In this document: positions 14,698 through 23,702 of the stretch, one piece after another
How positions within the stretch are numbered: position 1 is the stretch's first letter
Layout: every line of letters begins with the position of its first letter
From: CAZLMW01 sp964560875
GTDB taxonomy: Bacteria; Myxococcota_A; UBA9042
Length of the DNA stretch: 27,315 nucleotides
Direction: 5' to 3'
Assembly (NCBI GenBank): GCA_964560875.1
Contig: CAZLMW010000109.1
Coordinates: forward strand, 1-27,315
Position numbers and translations under genes: made by a program
Notes under the pieces: generated by a model
Seen by the model: the letters and a program-made list of their open reading frames with translations, nothing else
Told to the model about the DNA's origin: nothing
Databases searched by the model: none

Positions 14698-16166
14698 CGG
14701 AAGCTGTCCCCGGTGATGGCCGCGAACCCTTCAAGTCCGTGGCGCTCGACGTACTGCGGGAACACGCCGGCGCACGGATAGCCGCGCATGTAGCAGCCCG
14801 AGCAGACGTCTTCGGGCCAGGAGGTCTCGTTTGGTGGCCGCCAGTCCTCGCCGTTGAGCTCGTCGTAGGGCAACGACAGCGTGTACAGGCTCAGGCTCCG
14901 GCGGATGGGTTCGCGGGGGACGGCGGCGAGCGGGTCCTTGAACCAGCAGAGCGGAAAGCCCATCGAGTCGCTGAAGACGTCCGGGTAGCGATCCAGCCAT
15001 GGCTTGACCGTCGCGTAGGACGGGATCAGGTGGTGGTGGCGCAGGTCGATCTGGTGCGGCACGTAATGGCCGACGTGGAAGGGCAAGCCGTACTCGCGCT
15101 CGATCCACGCCATCGTCTCTTCGAGGTGCGGCAAGAACGTCGAGATTGCGATGCCATGCAGCTCCGGCGTCACGCCTCGGGCCAGCAGGTTGCGCACCGC
15201 CTTGTCGGCCTTGGTGAACGACTCGGGGACGCCGGTGATGCTGGTGAAGACCTCGTCGTTGGGCCCGTAGAACGGCATCTCCAGCGTTTCGAGCTTGAAG
15301 GTCGCGATCATGTCGGCGATCTCGTCCTGGCGCGCCGCGAGCCCGGGGGTGACGACGCGGATCTTGTCAAACCCGTGATCCCAGCCGGCCTGCACGACGT
15401 CGGGGAGCAGCGGGTGTCGCAGTGGATCGTTGCCGCTGATCCGCAGGCGTTTGGCCCCGAGCCGGTCGTTCTGCGCGATCTGGAAGCGCAGCTCCGAGAG
15501 CTCTTCGTTGTCGTCGTAGTGGCCGCCGCGCGCGCCGATCTCGAGATCCCCGACCGGGCAGAAGATGCAGCCCATGTCGCACGGGTTGGAAAGGATCAGC
15601 TCCACGGTTTCGTAGGTTGTGCCGTGCTTGGCGATGCGGGCGTCGATCGCCTTGACGAGGTGGTCGCGCGAAAACGGCGTCTGCCGCTTCTCGACGGGTT
15701 GGTTGTCGCGTCCGGTGCCCTCGCCGTAGCCGCCCTGGTAGGAGCCTGCCGCACGTTTTTCGAGCGTCGTGCCGCCTTGCCGCACGGGTCGGTCCAACAC
15801 CGCGAGCACCGCCTTTTCGTTGCGCGCCACGACTCCAAGCACGCGCTTGGCGAACGCGTTCATCCGATCGTCGAAGTCGTCGCCGTCCCCGTCGTGGCTG
15901 GCGTCGAGCGCGTCGCTGCGGGCGAAAGCGGGCCGTTCGTCATCCCGCCGCCGCAGGCGCAGGCGCATGGTCGGGTTGTCCGCGAGGTCGAGGTCGAGGC
16001 GCACGCCATCACGCTCCCGACGGACCTCCGCGACGACACCACCCCCTTGCCAGCGCGCGCCGATGTCGTGGGGAGCGATCACCGCAGCGAGCGGCGCCGA
16101 CGTCGTGTCGGGATTGGCAGTGTTCATGGCGCCGTCCGTCATGCGTGACAAGGAGCGCGTCATCAT
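14694..16166 (-). CDS. Radical SAM protein with extra C-terminal Cys cluster
   Basis: A protein of up to 490 residues. The radical SAM core starts late, with CDMGCIFC (CxxxCxxC, about residue 195) after VELILSNP. Next come ELRFQIAQNDRLGAKRLRISGNDPLRHP, GFDKIRVVTPG and LETLEMPFYGPNDEVFTSITG, which fit the barrel strands. The C-terminus has SGCYMRGYPCAGVF after SLPYDELNG, a Cys group that may bind an auxiliary Fe-S cluster. The first 190 residues are a separate region with a charged beta-rich part (VRLDLDLADNPTMRLRL) and an acidic loop. The substrate is not recognisable. Two ATGs are possible, 16166 and 16127 (MNTANPDTTS); neither has a strong ribosome-binding site. It is the first gene of a three-gene minus operon with coupled starts. 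Confidence 0.85.
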   Translation of the reverse strand: MMTRSLSRMTDGAMNTANPDTTSAPLAAVIAPHDIGARWQGGGVVAEVRRERDGVRLDLDLADNPTMRLRLRRRDDERPAFARSDALDASHDGDGDDFDDRMNAFAKRVLGVVARNEKAVLAVLDRPVRQGGTTLEKRAAGSYQGGYGEGTGRDNQPVEKRQTPFSRDHLVKAIDARIAKHGTTYETVELILSNPCDMGCIFCPVGDLEIGARGGHYDDNEELSELRFQIAQNDRLGAKRLRISGNDPLRHPLLPDVVQAGWDHGFDKIRVVTPGLAARQDEIADMIATFKLETLEMPFYGPNDEVFTSITGVPESFTKADKAVRNLLARGVTPELHGIAISTFLPHLEETMAWIEREYGLPFHVGHYVPHQIDLRHHHLIPSYATVKPWLDRYPDVFSDSMGFPLCWFKDPLAAVPREPIRRSLSLYTLSLPYDELNGEDWRPPNETSWPEDVCSGCYMRGYPCAGVFPQYVERHGLEGFAAITGDSFR

Positions 16167-16317
16167 AGGGCGAAGTCGGCAGATTGCGCCACGATGAGTC
16201 GCGCCGAATGGATCGTGACGAAAAGTGTCAGTCGCATCGCGTTGTGACGACGGAATCTGTCAATTCAGGCTCCCGTGGCTCGCCGTCGCGTTTCTTGTTG
16301 AAACAGCAACGTTTTGA

Positions 16318-16331
16318 AATAACGGGTTATT
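16318..16331. promoter_or_regulatory. AT-rich inverted repeat in divergent promoter region
   Basis: AATAAC-GG-GTTATT is a perfect 6-bp inverted repeat in an AT-rich patch of the 290-base space between the radical SAM gene (-) and the giant lipoprotein gene (+). TATTAT at 16328-16333 resembles a -10 box for the plus-strand gene, but I see no matching -35 at 16-18 bases. It could be an operator or promoter element. Confidence 0.35.
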
Positions 16332-16456
16332 ATCGTTTGCGTGTTGCGCGCGGCGCGGCTCTTGCAGCGTCCAGTTGGCAGAGACCCAGGTCTTTAGCCT
16401 ACAGCCGGCCCCACCATTTTCAGGGACCTTTCGGGTCGCCAACGGACACCTACGCC

Positions 16457-19400
16457 ATGTTGCCGCCGCCCCCTCGTCGCACGGTCCATCCATCGCCCGC
16501 AAACGTCATCCTGCTGCTGTTTGTCGTGTGCGGAGGCCTCGCCGCTTGCGGCGATGAGGCCGGCGGTGACAAGCCTGCGAACGCTGATGCGGGACCGAAT
16601 GACGCCGCTGGCGTGGACACGTTCGGCGGAGAGGACAGCGAAAACGACGCGGAAACTCCCGGTGACTCTTATGTCGCGGCCGAAGTCCGCGTCCGGGTCG
16701 ATTCGGGCGCGGCGCAGGACGGCGCTCAAGCCGAGGACTCGGCCGCTCACGACGTTGTGGCGCCGGCAGATACGAACTCGGGCGATGGTGTCGCGGGAGA
16801 TTCCAGCGGGGCGGACGTTGCCGCAGACACCGCCGCGGCGTCACTGCCGGTTTGCGTGCCCTGCAATGGTCACGGCGCTTGCGTGAACGCGGCGACTGGA
16901 ACGACGTGCGCAGTTCCAGGGGGTGCGGCAAGCACGACGATTCTGCACAACGGGCCGACCGGGGGCTTCTGCACGAAGGCGTGCGCGTCGAATGCAGCGT
17001 GCTCCACGGGCTATGCGTGCGAGGCGGACACACAAGGCATCAAGCGATGTTTTCCCGTCGGTGGCCTGTGCGCGTGTCCTCCCAACCTCGTCGCCAAGGC
17101 CGCCAAGACGTCATGCGCCGGCGCCGCGCTGAACAACCCATTCGACGCGAGCTTCAGCGCGTGCAAAGGGACCCGAACCTGCACAGCCAAGGGCCTTAGC
17201 GCATGCAGCGCGCCGCTCGCCACGATCGAGGTTTGTGACGCGGTCGACAACGACTGCGACGGCAGCACGGACGAGGGCGATATGCACGGTCAGGGCGCCA
17301 AGCCGAAGTACGTGCCGCTTTGCAACAGCGGGTCCTACACCGTCATTGACGACTTCTGCCGCGCGAACGTCTGCGCGGGCAAGGCCGGCTGCAAGCTCAA
17401 GAACATCGGCACTACCTGCGATGACGCCAACCCGTGTACGTCCGACACCGTCTGTACCCTGGCCGGCCCAGCGACGAGCGTGGTCGAGCTGCTCGGCGCG
17501 TGTCTGGGCGGCAAGAAGCTGAACTGCGACGACGGCGACGCCTGCACGACGGACTACTGCCTGTCGGCCACCAAGTGCGGTCATAAACCTGTGCCTGCGT
17601 GCGGACCGTGCAAGACCGATCTCGACTGCAACGACTCCAAGATCTGCACGATCGATACGTGCGTCGTTGCTCACGGAACGGCGACCGCTGCGGCCAAGAA
17701 GACGTGCCAGCACAAGCCCAGCAGCTGCGACGACAAGGATCCCTGCACGCTCGACGCCTGCGACCTCGCCACCGGCAACTGTGTTCACAGCCAAGCGCCT
17801 GTGACGACCAAGTGCGGGACGACACTGGTCTGTGACGAGACGAAAAAATGCGCCAAGCCCGGCGACTGCGACGTCTTCGACCTGCATTTCGACGAAAAAG
17901 CGCCCAAAGGCGTCTTCGAGACCCCGTCTGTGAGCAACAGCAATACGGCCATCGCCGTCGCGGCGGCGGCTGATGGCGGTGGGTTCTTTGTCGGGACCGC
18001 GGACAACAATGGTGCCGTGGTCCGGCGAACGGCGAAGGGCGGCGTCGTTTGGGCGAGCCTGTACAGCTACGGCAAGGTCGGCGGGAGTATAGCCGACGCC
18101 TTCTCAGGCATCGCGCCGCGGACCGACGGGACCTACTGGCTCTATGGCGCAACACACGGAACTGCTGCGAAGGCCGCAACGGGCGGGGTAGATCCGTGGC
18201 TGGTGCGGATCGACAGCAAGGGCAAAGTGGTCTTCAAAGCGGCGGTCGCCGGGCCCTTGCGCGACAGCTATGACGGTGGCGCGACAATCGCCAACAACGG
18301 GCTGGCAGTGGCCGGGTTCCGGGCGCACAAGGTCAACGTCAACCACGTCATCAACAAGGCGCACGTCGCGTGGTTCGACGCAGCTGGTAAGAAGCTCGCC
18401 GATTGGCAGACGCCCGACGTCAAGTCGACGGGCGCCTCCGCCGTCGCTTCGTTGGCCAAGACGGGCTCCATCTGCGTGGCCGGTCGGCTCAAGAACGAGG
18501 CGACGCTGTGGCTCTTCGACAACGCCTACAAGCTCAAGGCGACGCGGATGCACGGTGGCAACGTCATCTCCGCGTTCGCGACGGTCATGGTGCTTGCCGA
18601 TGGGCGGTTTGCGGCAGCTGGTTGGCGCCGTCCCGCCGGGATCTGGCAGCGCTCGCGTGCGCTCATGGTCATCGCCCAGGCGTCGCTGAAGTCGGTCGAC
18701 ACGTTCACCTACACCGGCCCGGGCCCCATCGGCCTGCCAAGCGGCAGCGGCAGCACGTATTTCAGCGATCTGGCGACGACAGAGGCTGGCCGCATCATCG
18801 CCGTCGGGCGCGCGTTCAGCCCCGACAAACCCGGCCTCGGCAAGAGCGGCGTCGGCAGCATGGACGGTTGGGCGGTTCGGCTCGGTCTGCACGGCCAACA
18901 AGTCGGGCCAGCCACCTTCTTCGGCGGCACGACGGACGACAACATCTCGTCTATCGCCCGCACCAAGGGCGGATACCTGCTGGCAGGCTCGCGGTTGGAG
19001 CTCGGCAAGAACAAGCATCGGCGGGGCTGGAACCTTCGTGTCACGCCGCTGCTCGAACGCATCTGTCCCGGCGACAAGAAGCTGTGCAAGGACAGCGGCT
19101 ACTGCGAAGACGGCAACATCTGCACCATCGACGCGTGCGACACGTTCAACGGGACGTGCTCACACACGGCCAAGAAGGGCTGCTGCACCGCCGACTGGCA
19201 ATGCAACGACGGCAAACCGTGCACGGTCGACAGCTGCAATACCTACAATGGCTACTGCAAAACCGAGCCCGTAAAGGGCTGCTGCGACGGGCCCGACCAG
19301 TGCGACGATAGCAACCCATGCACCACCGACCTCTGCGAGGCCAAGAAGAAGGCGTGCGGTCACACCGCGATCAAGGGCTGCTGTCATATCAACGCGAGCT

Positions 19401-22276
19401 GCAACGACGGCGTCAAGTGCACGATCGACACCTGCGTCAACAACAAGTGCGCGCACTCCCAGGGTTGCTGCACCAAACCGAGCGACTGCAAGACCGGCGA
19501 CCCGTGCATCGCGGCGACGTGCGACGTCAAGACCGGCGCCTGCGGGGTCAAGAAGGGGCCCAAGTGCGACGACGGCAACGCGTGCACGCTCGATATCTGC
19601 GCAAAAAACGGCGGCTGCAGCTCGACGCCGGTCGCAAAAGGCGGCTTCTGTCCGACGGGCGCGTGTGACGGCAAGGGCGCCTGCACCAAGGCGCCATGCG
19701 CGGTCTACACAAAGACGTATTCGCTGCTCGACGAGTTTCCCAAGGACGGCATCCCTGGCGATGCGCGCAGCCTCGGCGTGGTCGCGGTCAACGGTGGCGG
19801 CGCGCTGCACGTCGACTTGGCCGTTTCCAAGAAGAACGCCAACACGATCCGCGTGGTCCGGCGCGACGGGAAAGGTACGGTGCTCAGCGTCAAGCGATAC
19901 GGTGACCCGAAGGTGTCGAAGTATCCCTATGGGCCCTACCAGGTGATGGCGGCGGTCGGCCGCAAAGACGGCGGACTGTGGGTGGTCGGCCAGAACACGG
20001 CGTTCGTATGGGATCCGAAAAAAACCGACCTCAAGTCGGAGGGCACCGCGTGGCTCATCGACAGCAAGGGCAAGCTCGCGGCGTGGTTCCAAACCGGCCT
20101 CAAGAACATGGATTACCTGTGGGCGGCGACCGGGGTCGGCGACAATGGCGTCGTTGCGACGGGCATGGCGGTGCACCCCAAGACCTCAGGTTTCGTTCCG
20201 CTGCTCGTGCACCTCGACGCAAACGGCAAGTTGGTCGGTGACGGCATCGTGGTCTACGAGAAAACAAAGACCACCCCGCGGTTGGGGATGGGCATCGCGT
20301 ATGACCCGGCGTCCAAGGCAACGTTGACCGTCGGTGCACTCAGCAAGGATGGCCTTATCGGGCGGCTCGATCTGCGCAGCGGCAAGACGGTCCTCGCGCA
20401 ACGCACCATCGCGTCGATTGAAGCCACGTCGGCGGCGGACGTCGCGTTCATCGGCAAGGGCCGTTTCGCGGTCGCCGGGAGCAAATTGGGCGCGTGGATC
20501 GGGCTGATCGACAGCAAGCTCAAGCTCTACGCCAGCCACGATATCGGGCCCGCAGGGGGCAGCTTGATGGCGGTCGACCATCGCGCGGGTCGCATCGCGG
20601 CGGTCGGGCACCACGAACACGCCTCGGGCATGGAGGGGATCGGCGTCTTCCTCGATGCCATGGGCACGTCTCCCGCCGTGGTTCGCGCGTACGGAGGCGG
20701 CGGGCGTCACCGGCTCTATACGGTGTCGGTCGCGGCCAACGGGACCGTCTACATGGGAGGCGAATCCCGGCCGTACAGCGACTGGACCGAGTACAGCGTT
20801 CCGTCGGATGACAGCGCCTGGCACCTCGCCGTAACCGCGACCGGCGCGCAGGTCTGTCTGGGCCAGAAGGTGGCGTGCGCGGACCACGGCATGTGTGACG
20901 ATGGCAAACCGTGCACCGAAGACCTCTGCATGACGGCGACCGGCGCCTGCAAACATGGCCCCAAAACGGGCTGCTGCGGCGCGACCAAGGACTGCGATGA
21001 CGCCAACCCCTGCACCCAGGACAGCTGTGTGCATTCGGGATGTGAACACAAGCTGGCGCCGGCCGGGACGAGCTGTGTGATGGGCAAAACGTGCGGGACT
21101 TTTGGCGGTTGCGGATGTGCGCGGCAGGACATCGTGACCGAGGTGGCGCTCGGCGTGAAAGGCAACAAACCCACCCTCCAAGCCACGGCGATGGCGGTCG
21201 GTGGCAAGGGCGCCACTTACGCGGTTGGGTACGCACCCGGTAAGCCTGGCCAGGGATGGGATGGCTTCATCGCCAAGCACGACAAGGTCGGCAAGCTCGC
21301 CTGGCGCAAGGCCTACCACGTCGCATCGACCGATGCGCTGTTCGGCGCCGTGGCCGCACCCAAGGGCGGCGTGTGGAGCGTCGGCAGGCGGTACGTCGGC
21401 GCGTCCGGCAAGCTTGAGTCCGGATGGGTGTTGCGCGTCGACGACGCCGGTGGCGTGGTTGCGCAGGGGAGTTTCGGCGCGGGTGCTGAGCAATTCCGGG
21501 GCGCCGCGGTGGGCTCAAACGGCGGTGTCATCGCCGTCGGTCGCAGCGGCAAGTGGCCCAAGGTCAACCTGTACGTCGTGCAAGTCGACGCCAAGGCCAA
21601 GCTCGTCGGGGCCAAGGACAAGATCGTCGCCGTCGCCGATGCGCGCTGCTACGGGTACGGCGCGGCCCGGGACGCCAAGACCGGCCGGATCGTCGCGGTA
21701 GGTCGGTGCGAACACCTCGCCAAGCCGGGGGCGCAGGGCGTCATCGCGGTGCTCTCGACGACCGGTGCGACAGTCGCCGTCAAACGCTTCGGCAAGGCGG
21801 GACGAGATGGCCTGCACGCCGCTACATTCACCGACAACAAGCTCGTCGCCGTCGGCTATTCGCGGTCGCACAACGGCATCGACGACGACGCCTGGATCGT
21901 CATAGCCAAGTCCGATCTGAGCCAGGTGACTCACCACTACCGCATCGCGAGCCGAACCGACCGGTTGCTGGGCATCACCCCGACCGCGAACGGGGTCGCC
22001 ATCGTCGGTATGACCGCCAGCAACGTGCAGAAGCGGCCCAGCGGTTGGCTGACCGAGGTTGGCCTTGATGGCAAGACGCTCTGGTCGCGGACCTACACCC
22101 GGCCAACGAGCTCCGTGCTTCACAGCGTCTTCGCGACCGCGAACGGCTTCGTTCTTGGCGGCGCATCGTCACGGTCCGGAGGTGACCAGACGCCCTACGC
22201 GCCCGAGGCAACCTGGCGGGAAAGCCGGCACTGGCTGATGCGCGTGGACAAGGCGGGCAAGGTCACGTGCCTGTGA
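16457..22276 (+). CDS. Giant Cys-rich lipoprotein with beta-propeller-like domains
   Basis: A 1939-residue surface-type protein. ATG 16457 gives a signal peptide ending LAAC, followed by a 100-residue Asp/Ala-rich spacer (PNDAAGVD, DSGAAQDGAQ). Three Cys-rich blocks alternate with three large blocks of about 380 residues. Block 1 (about 133-470) has a MopE-like VDNDCDGSTDEGD motif and several CDDxxPCTxDxC modules. Block 2 (about 867-1080) has six such modules, each ending in GCC or a similar turn. Block 3 (about 1465-1555) has two. The intervening blocks are built of repeats alternating GG-x-A/V-x-G strands with DGWAVRL- or W-x-R-type strands and look like beta-propellers. Similar architectures occur in myxobacterial surface proteins, where adhesion or a structural role is assumed. 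The frame is open further 5' to 16184, but the signal decides the start. Confidence 0.88.
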   Translation: MLPPPPRRTVHPSPANVILLLFVVCGGLAACGDEAGGDKPANADAGPNDAAGVDTFGGEDSENDAETPGDSYVAAEVRVRVDSGAAQDGAQAEDSAAHDVVAPADTNSGDGVAGDSSGADVAADTAAASLPVCVPCNGHGACVNAATGTTCAVPGGAASTTILHNGPTGGFCTKACASNAACSTGYACEADTQGIKRCFPVGGLCACPPNLVAKAAKTSCAGAALNNPFDASFSACKGTRTCTAKGLSACSAPLATIEVCDAVDNDCDGSTDEGDMHGQGAKPKYVPLCNSGSYTVIDDFCRANVCAGKAGCKLKNIGTTCDDANPCTSDTVCTLAGPATSVVELLGACLGGKKLNCDDGDACTTDYCLSATKCGHKPVPACGPCKTDLDCNDSKICTIDTCVVAHGTATAAAKKTCQHKPSSCDDKDPCTLDACDLATGNCVHSQAPVTTKCGTTLVCDETKKCAKPGDCDVFDLHFDEKAPKGVFETPSVSNSNTAIAVAAAADGGGFFVGTADNNGAVVRRTAKGGVVWASLYSYGKVGGSIADAFSGIAPRTDGTYWLYGATHGTAAKAATGGVDPWLVRIDSKGKVVFKAAVAGPLRDSYDGGATIANNGLAVAGFRAHKVNVNHVINKAHVAWFDAAGKKLADWQTPDVKSTGASAVASLAKTGSICVAGRLKNEATLWLFDNAYKLKATRMHGGNVISAFATVMVLADGRFAAAGWRRPAGIWQRSRALMVIAQASLKSVDTFTYTGPGPIGLPSGSGSTYFSDLATTEAGRIIAVGRAFSPDKPGLGKSGVGSMDGWAVRLGLHGQQVGPATFFGGTTDDNISSIARTKGGYLLAGSRLELGKNKHRRGWNLRVTPLLERICPGDKKLCKDSGYCEDGNICTIDACDTFNGTCSHTAKKGCCTADWQCNDGKPCTVDSCNTYNGYCKTEPVKGCCDGPDQCDDSNPCTTDLCEAKKKACGHTAIKGCCHINASCNDGVKCTIDTCVNNKCAHSQGCCTKPSDCKTGDPCIAATCDVKTGACGVKKGPKCDDGNACTLDICAKNGGCSSTPVAKGGFCPTGACDGKGACTKAPCAVYTKTYSLLDEFPKDGIPGDARSLGVVAVNGGGALHVDLAVSKKNANTIRVVRRDGKGTVLSVKRYGDPKVSKYPYGPYQVMAAVGRKDGGLWVVGQNTAFVWDPKKTDLKSEGTAWLIDSKGKLAAWFQTGLKNMDYLWAATGVGDNGVVATGMAVHPKTSGFVPLLVHLDANGKLVGDGIVVYEKTKTTPRLGMGIAYDPASKATLTVGALSKDGLIGRLDLRSGKTVLAQRTIASIEATSAADVAFIGKGRFAVAGSKLGAWIGLIDSKLKLYASHDIGPAGGSLMAVDHRAGRIAAVGHHEHASGMEGIGVFLDAMGTSPAVVRAYGGGGRHRLYTVSVAANGTVYMGGESRPYSDWTEYSVPSDDSAWHLAVTATGAQVCLGQKVACADHGMCDDGKPCTEDLCMTATGACKHGPKTGCCGATKDCDDANPCTQDSCVHSGCEHKLAPAGTSCVMGKTCGTFGGCGCARQDIVTEVALGVKGNKPTLQATAMAVGGKGATYAVGYAPGKPGQGWDGFIAKHDKVGKLAWRKAYHVASTDALFGAVAAPKGGVWSVGRRYVGASGKLESGWVLRVDDAGGVVAQGSFGAGAEQFRGAAVGSNGGVIAVGRSGKWPKVNLYVVQVDAKAKLVGAKDKIVAVADARCYGYGAARDAKTGRIVAVGRCEHLAKPGAQGVIAVLSTTGATVAVKRFGKAGRDGLHAATFTDNKLVAVGYSRSHNGIDDDAWIVIAKSDLSQVTHHYRIASRTDRLLGITPTANGVAIVGMTASNVQKRPSGWLTEVGLDGKTLWSRTYTRPTSSVLHSVFATANGFVLGGASSRSGGDQTPYAPEATWRESRHWLMRVDKAGKVTCL

Positions 22277-22315
22277 TCGTCGCCGTCCCAGGTACGTCCT
22301 TTTTCCTTTTATCGA

Positions 22316-22343
22316 GCGGGCGACTACGTCATCAAGCGCCCGC
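22316..22343. terminator. Hairpin between convergent genes
   Basis: GCGGGCG (22316-22322) pairs with CGCCCGC (22337-22343) around a 14-nt loop, shortly after the stop of the giant lipoprotein gene and before the end of the convergent 22384-23487 gene. There is no T-run on either strand, so it is at best a weak or factor-assisted bidirectional terminator. Confidence 0.35.
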
Positions 22344-22383
22344 GAGCTGCCGCTGGCCCCTCACCCGAGCCGCCACGTCCCGG

Positions 22384-23487
22384 CTACTCCCACTCGCTGT
22401 GGCCCATCTTGCCTACCCAAACCGTGTCGGAGTCGAAATCGTCGTAGCTGCTCTGCACACCCATGCCGTCTCGGGTAGCGTACGAGGCGTACTTGCCCTT
22501 GATGCCGTAGAGGACCCAGAAGGTCTTGCCCTGCGCAGGGTCTTCGAAACCGACCCAGACTTCGCCATCGATGCTGACCGGCGTGTGGTTCCACGTACCC
22601 GGCCCGCCTTCGGACTCCGATTCGCCTACCGTGCATTTCAGCTTGTCGAGCGTGAGCCGGAGCTTGAACCCCCCGGCCCTCGTCGATTTGTCCAAGCCGG
22701 CGGCAAGCTCGAACGTGCCACCGGGTCCGGCCTTGTCCGCTTTGCTCGGGCCGGCGCCGTCCAGTGCCGCGCGTGCCGTGCCATCGACGACGTCCTCGCG
22801 GATGAGATCCGCCCAGTCGAACGCGTCGAGGCGAGCCTCGAAATCGTCGCGCTTCGCTTGATCGGCGTCCGCTGCTGCTTTTTGTTCGCGCTTCTCGCCT
22901 TCGCCGACGTAGTACCGTTTGGTGCTCTCAAGATCCTCTTCGGTCCACTGGAGCAGCTTGGCCATCGCGTCGGGGTAGCTGAGCACAAGGTGTTCGCGCT
23001 GGGAGGGGTTGAGCAGTTCGTACCAGGTCTTCTCGGCGAAATCGATGGCCATTCCGGTGCCGCCGTAGTCACGGCAGACGGTCTCCATGAGGAAGTACGC
23101 ATCCTCTGGGCTCATCTCTTCAGCCGCCTGTTGCTCGTCGTCCGCGGCGGGGCCAGCGCCCAGATCGGAGCTGCGTGCTTCGTCGCCGGCCCCTTCGCCG
23201 GTAGCGCCTTCTTCGCCGCTGCCGTACCACCATGAGCTCAGCGTGTCTTTGCCGGCGTCGAGCATGCCGCCCAGGCTCCAGCCGCCGCCTCCCGCAGCCG
23301 GCTTCATCATCACCGCCTGCGCATCGGCGCCTTCGGTTTGCCGCATGTTGTCGGTGATCTGCTTTTTCATCTGCAGCGCTGGCGTGGCGCGCGATCCCCC
23401 ACCCGCCGTCGATCCGCCCGTGGTCTGGCCCTCGCGTCCAGCGCTATCGGGGCTCTGGCTTTGTCGTTGCTGTTCGTATCGGCTCAT
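22384..23487 (-). CDS. Hypothetical acidic protein, unrecognised
   Basis: A 367-residue protein without signal peptide or membrane helix. The N-terminus (about 1-125) is low complexity: Gln/Ser-rich (MSRYEQQRQSQSPDS), then ATPALQMKKQITDNMRQ, then Gly/Glu-rich. A compact helical region follows (SPEDAYFLMETVCRDYGG, FAEKTWYELLNPSQREHLVL, LLQWTEEDLESTKRYYVGEG). The C-terminal 130 residues form a beta-type domain (GFKLRLTLDKLKCTVGES, SIDGEVWVGFEDPAQGKTFW, DFDSDTVWVGKMGHSEWE), reminiscent of calcium-type or C2-like beta folds but not identifiable. AGGGA precedes ATG 23487, so the start is sound. The disordered Gln/Ser-rich head with PALQMK recalls cargo-type proteins of extracellular contractile injection systems, but no such genes are present. 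Treat this as a guess. Confidence 0.75.
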   Translation of the reverse strand: MSRYEQQRQSQSPDSAGREGQTTGGSTAGGGSRATPALQMKKQITDNMRQTEGADAQAVMMKPAAGGGGWSLGGMLDAGKDTLSSWWYGSGEEGATGEGAGDEARSSDLGAGPAADDEQQAAEEMSPEDAYFLMETVCRDYGGTGMAIDFAEKTWYELLNPSQREHLVLSYPDAMAKLLQWTEEDLESTKRYYVGEGEKREQKAAADADQAKRDDFEARLDAFDWADLIREDVVDGTARAALDGAGPSKADKAGPGGTFELAAGLDKSTRAGGFKLRLTLDKLKCTVGESESEGGPGTWNHTPVSIDGEVWVGFEDPAQGKTFWVLYGIKGKYASYATRDGMGVQSSYDDFDSDTVWVGKMGHSEWE

Positions 23488-23665
23488 AACAGTCCCTCAG
23501 CTTAAGACCGGACGGGTCGTTTGGTTTGTTGATCGATTCGATAGTACCTGTCCAATCGCGGGCGAAAAGCCAGCGCGGCCACTGCGCGCAAGAGCTTGGG
23601 GCTCCCGGCCCCCACTAGCGGTATCACTTGTGGTGCAGTCGCCATCGCCGCGACTTCACCATCGC

Positions 23666-23698
23666 CCCAGGCCCGATTGGAAGTCGCTGACTGAGCGA
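23666..23698 (-). repeat. 33-bp dispersed inverted repeat, copy 2
   Basis: Exact reverse complement of 21-53. It sits in the 444-base region 23488-23931, which has no intact gene, directly before a decayed open frame. Confidence 0.8.
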
Positions 23699-23702
23699 CG
23701 GG

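Noticed and set aside
13480..16148. Two long plus-strand frames opposite the amidohydrolase and radical SAM genes
   Set aside because: High-GC shadows; the minus strand has the metal-site and CxxxCxxC motifs.
22316..22343. Classical rho-independent terminator
   Set aside because: The stem lacks a T-run on both strands, so only a low-confidence hairpin is reported.
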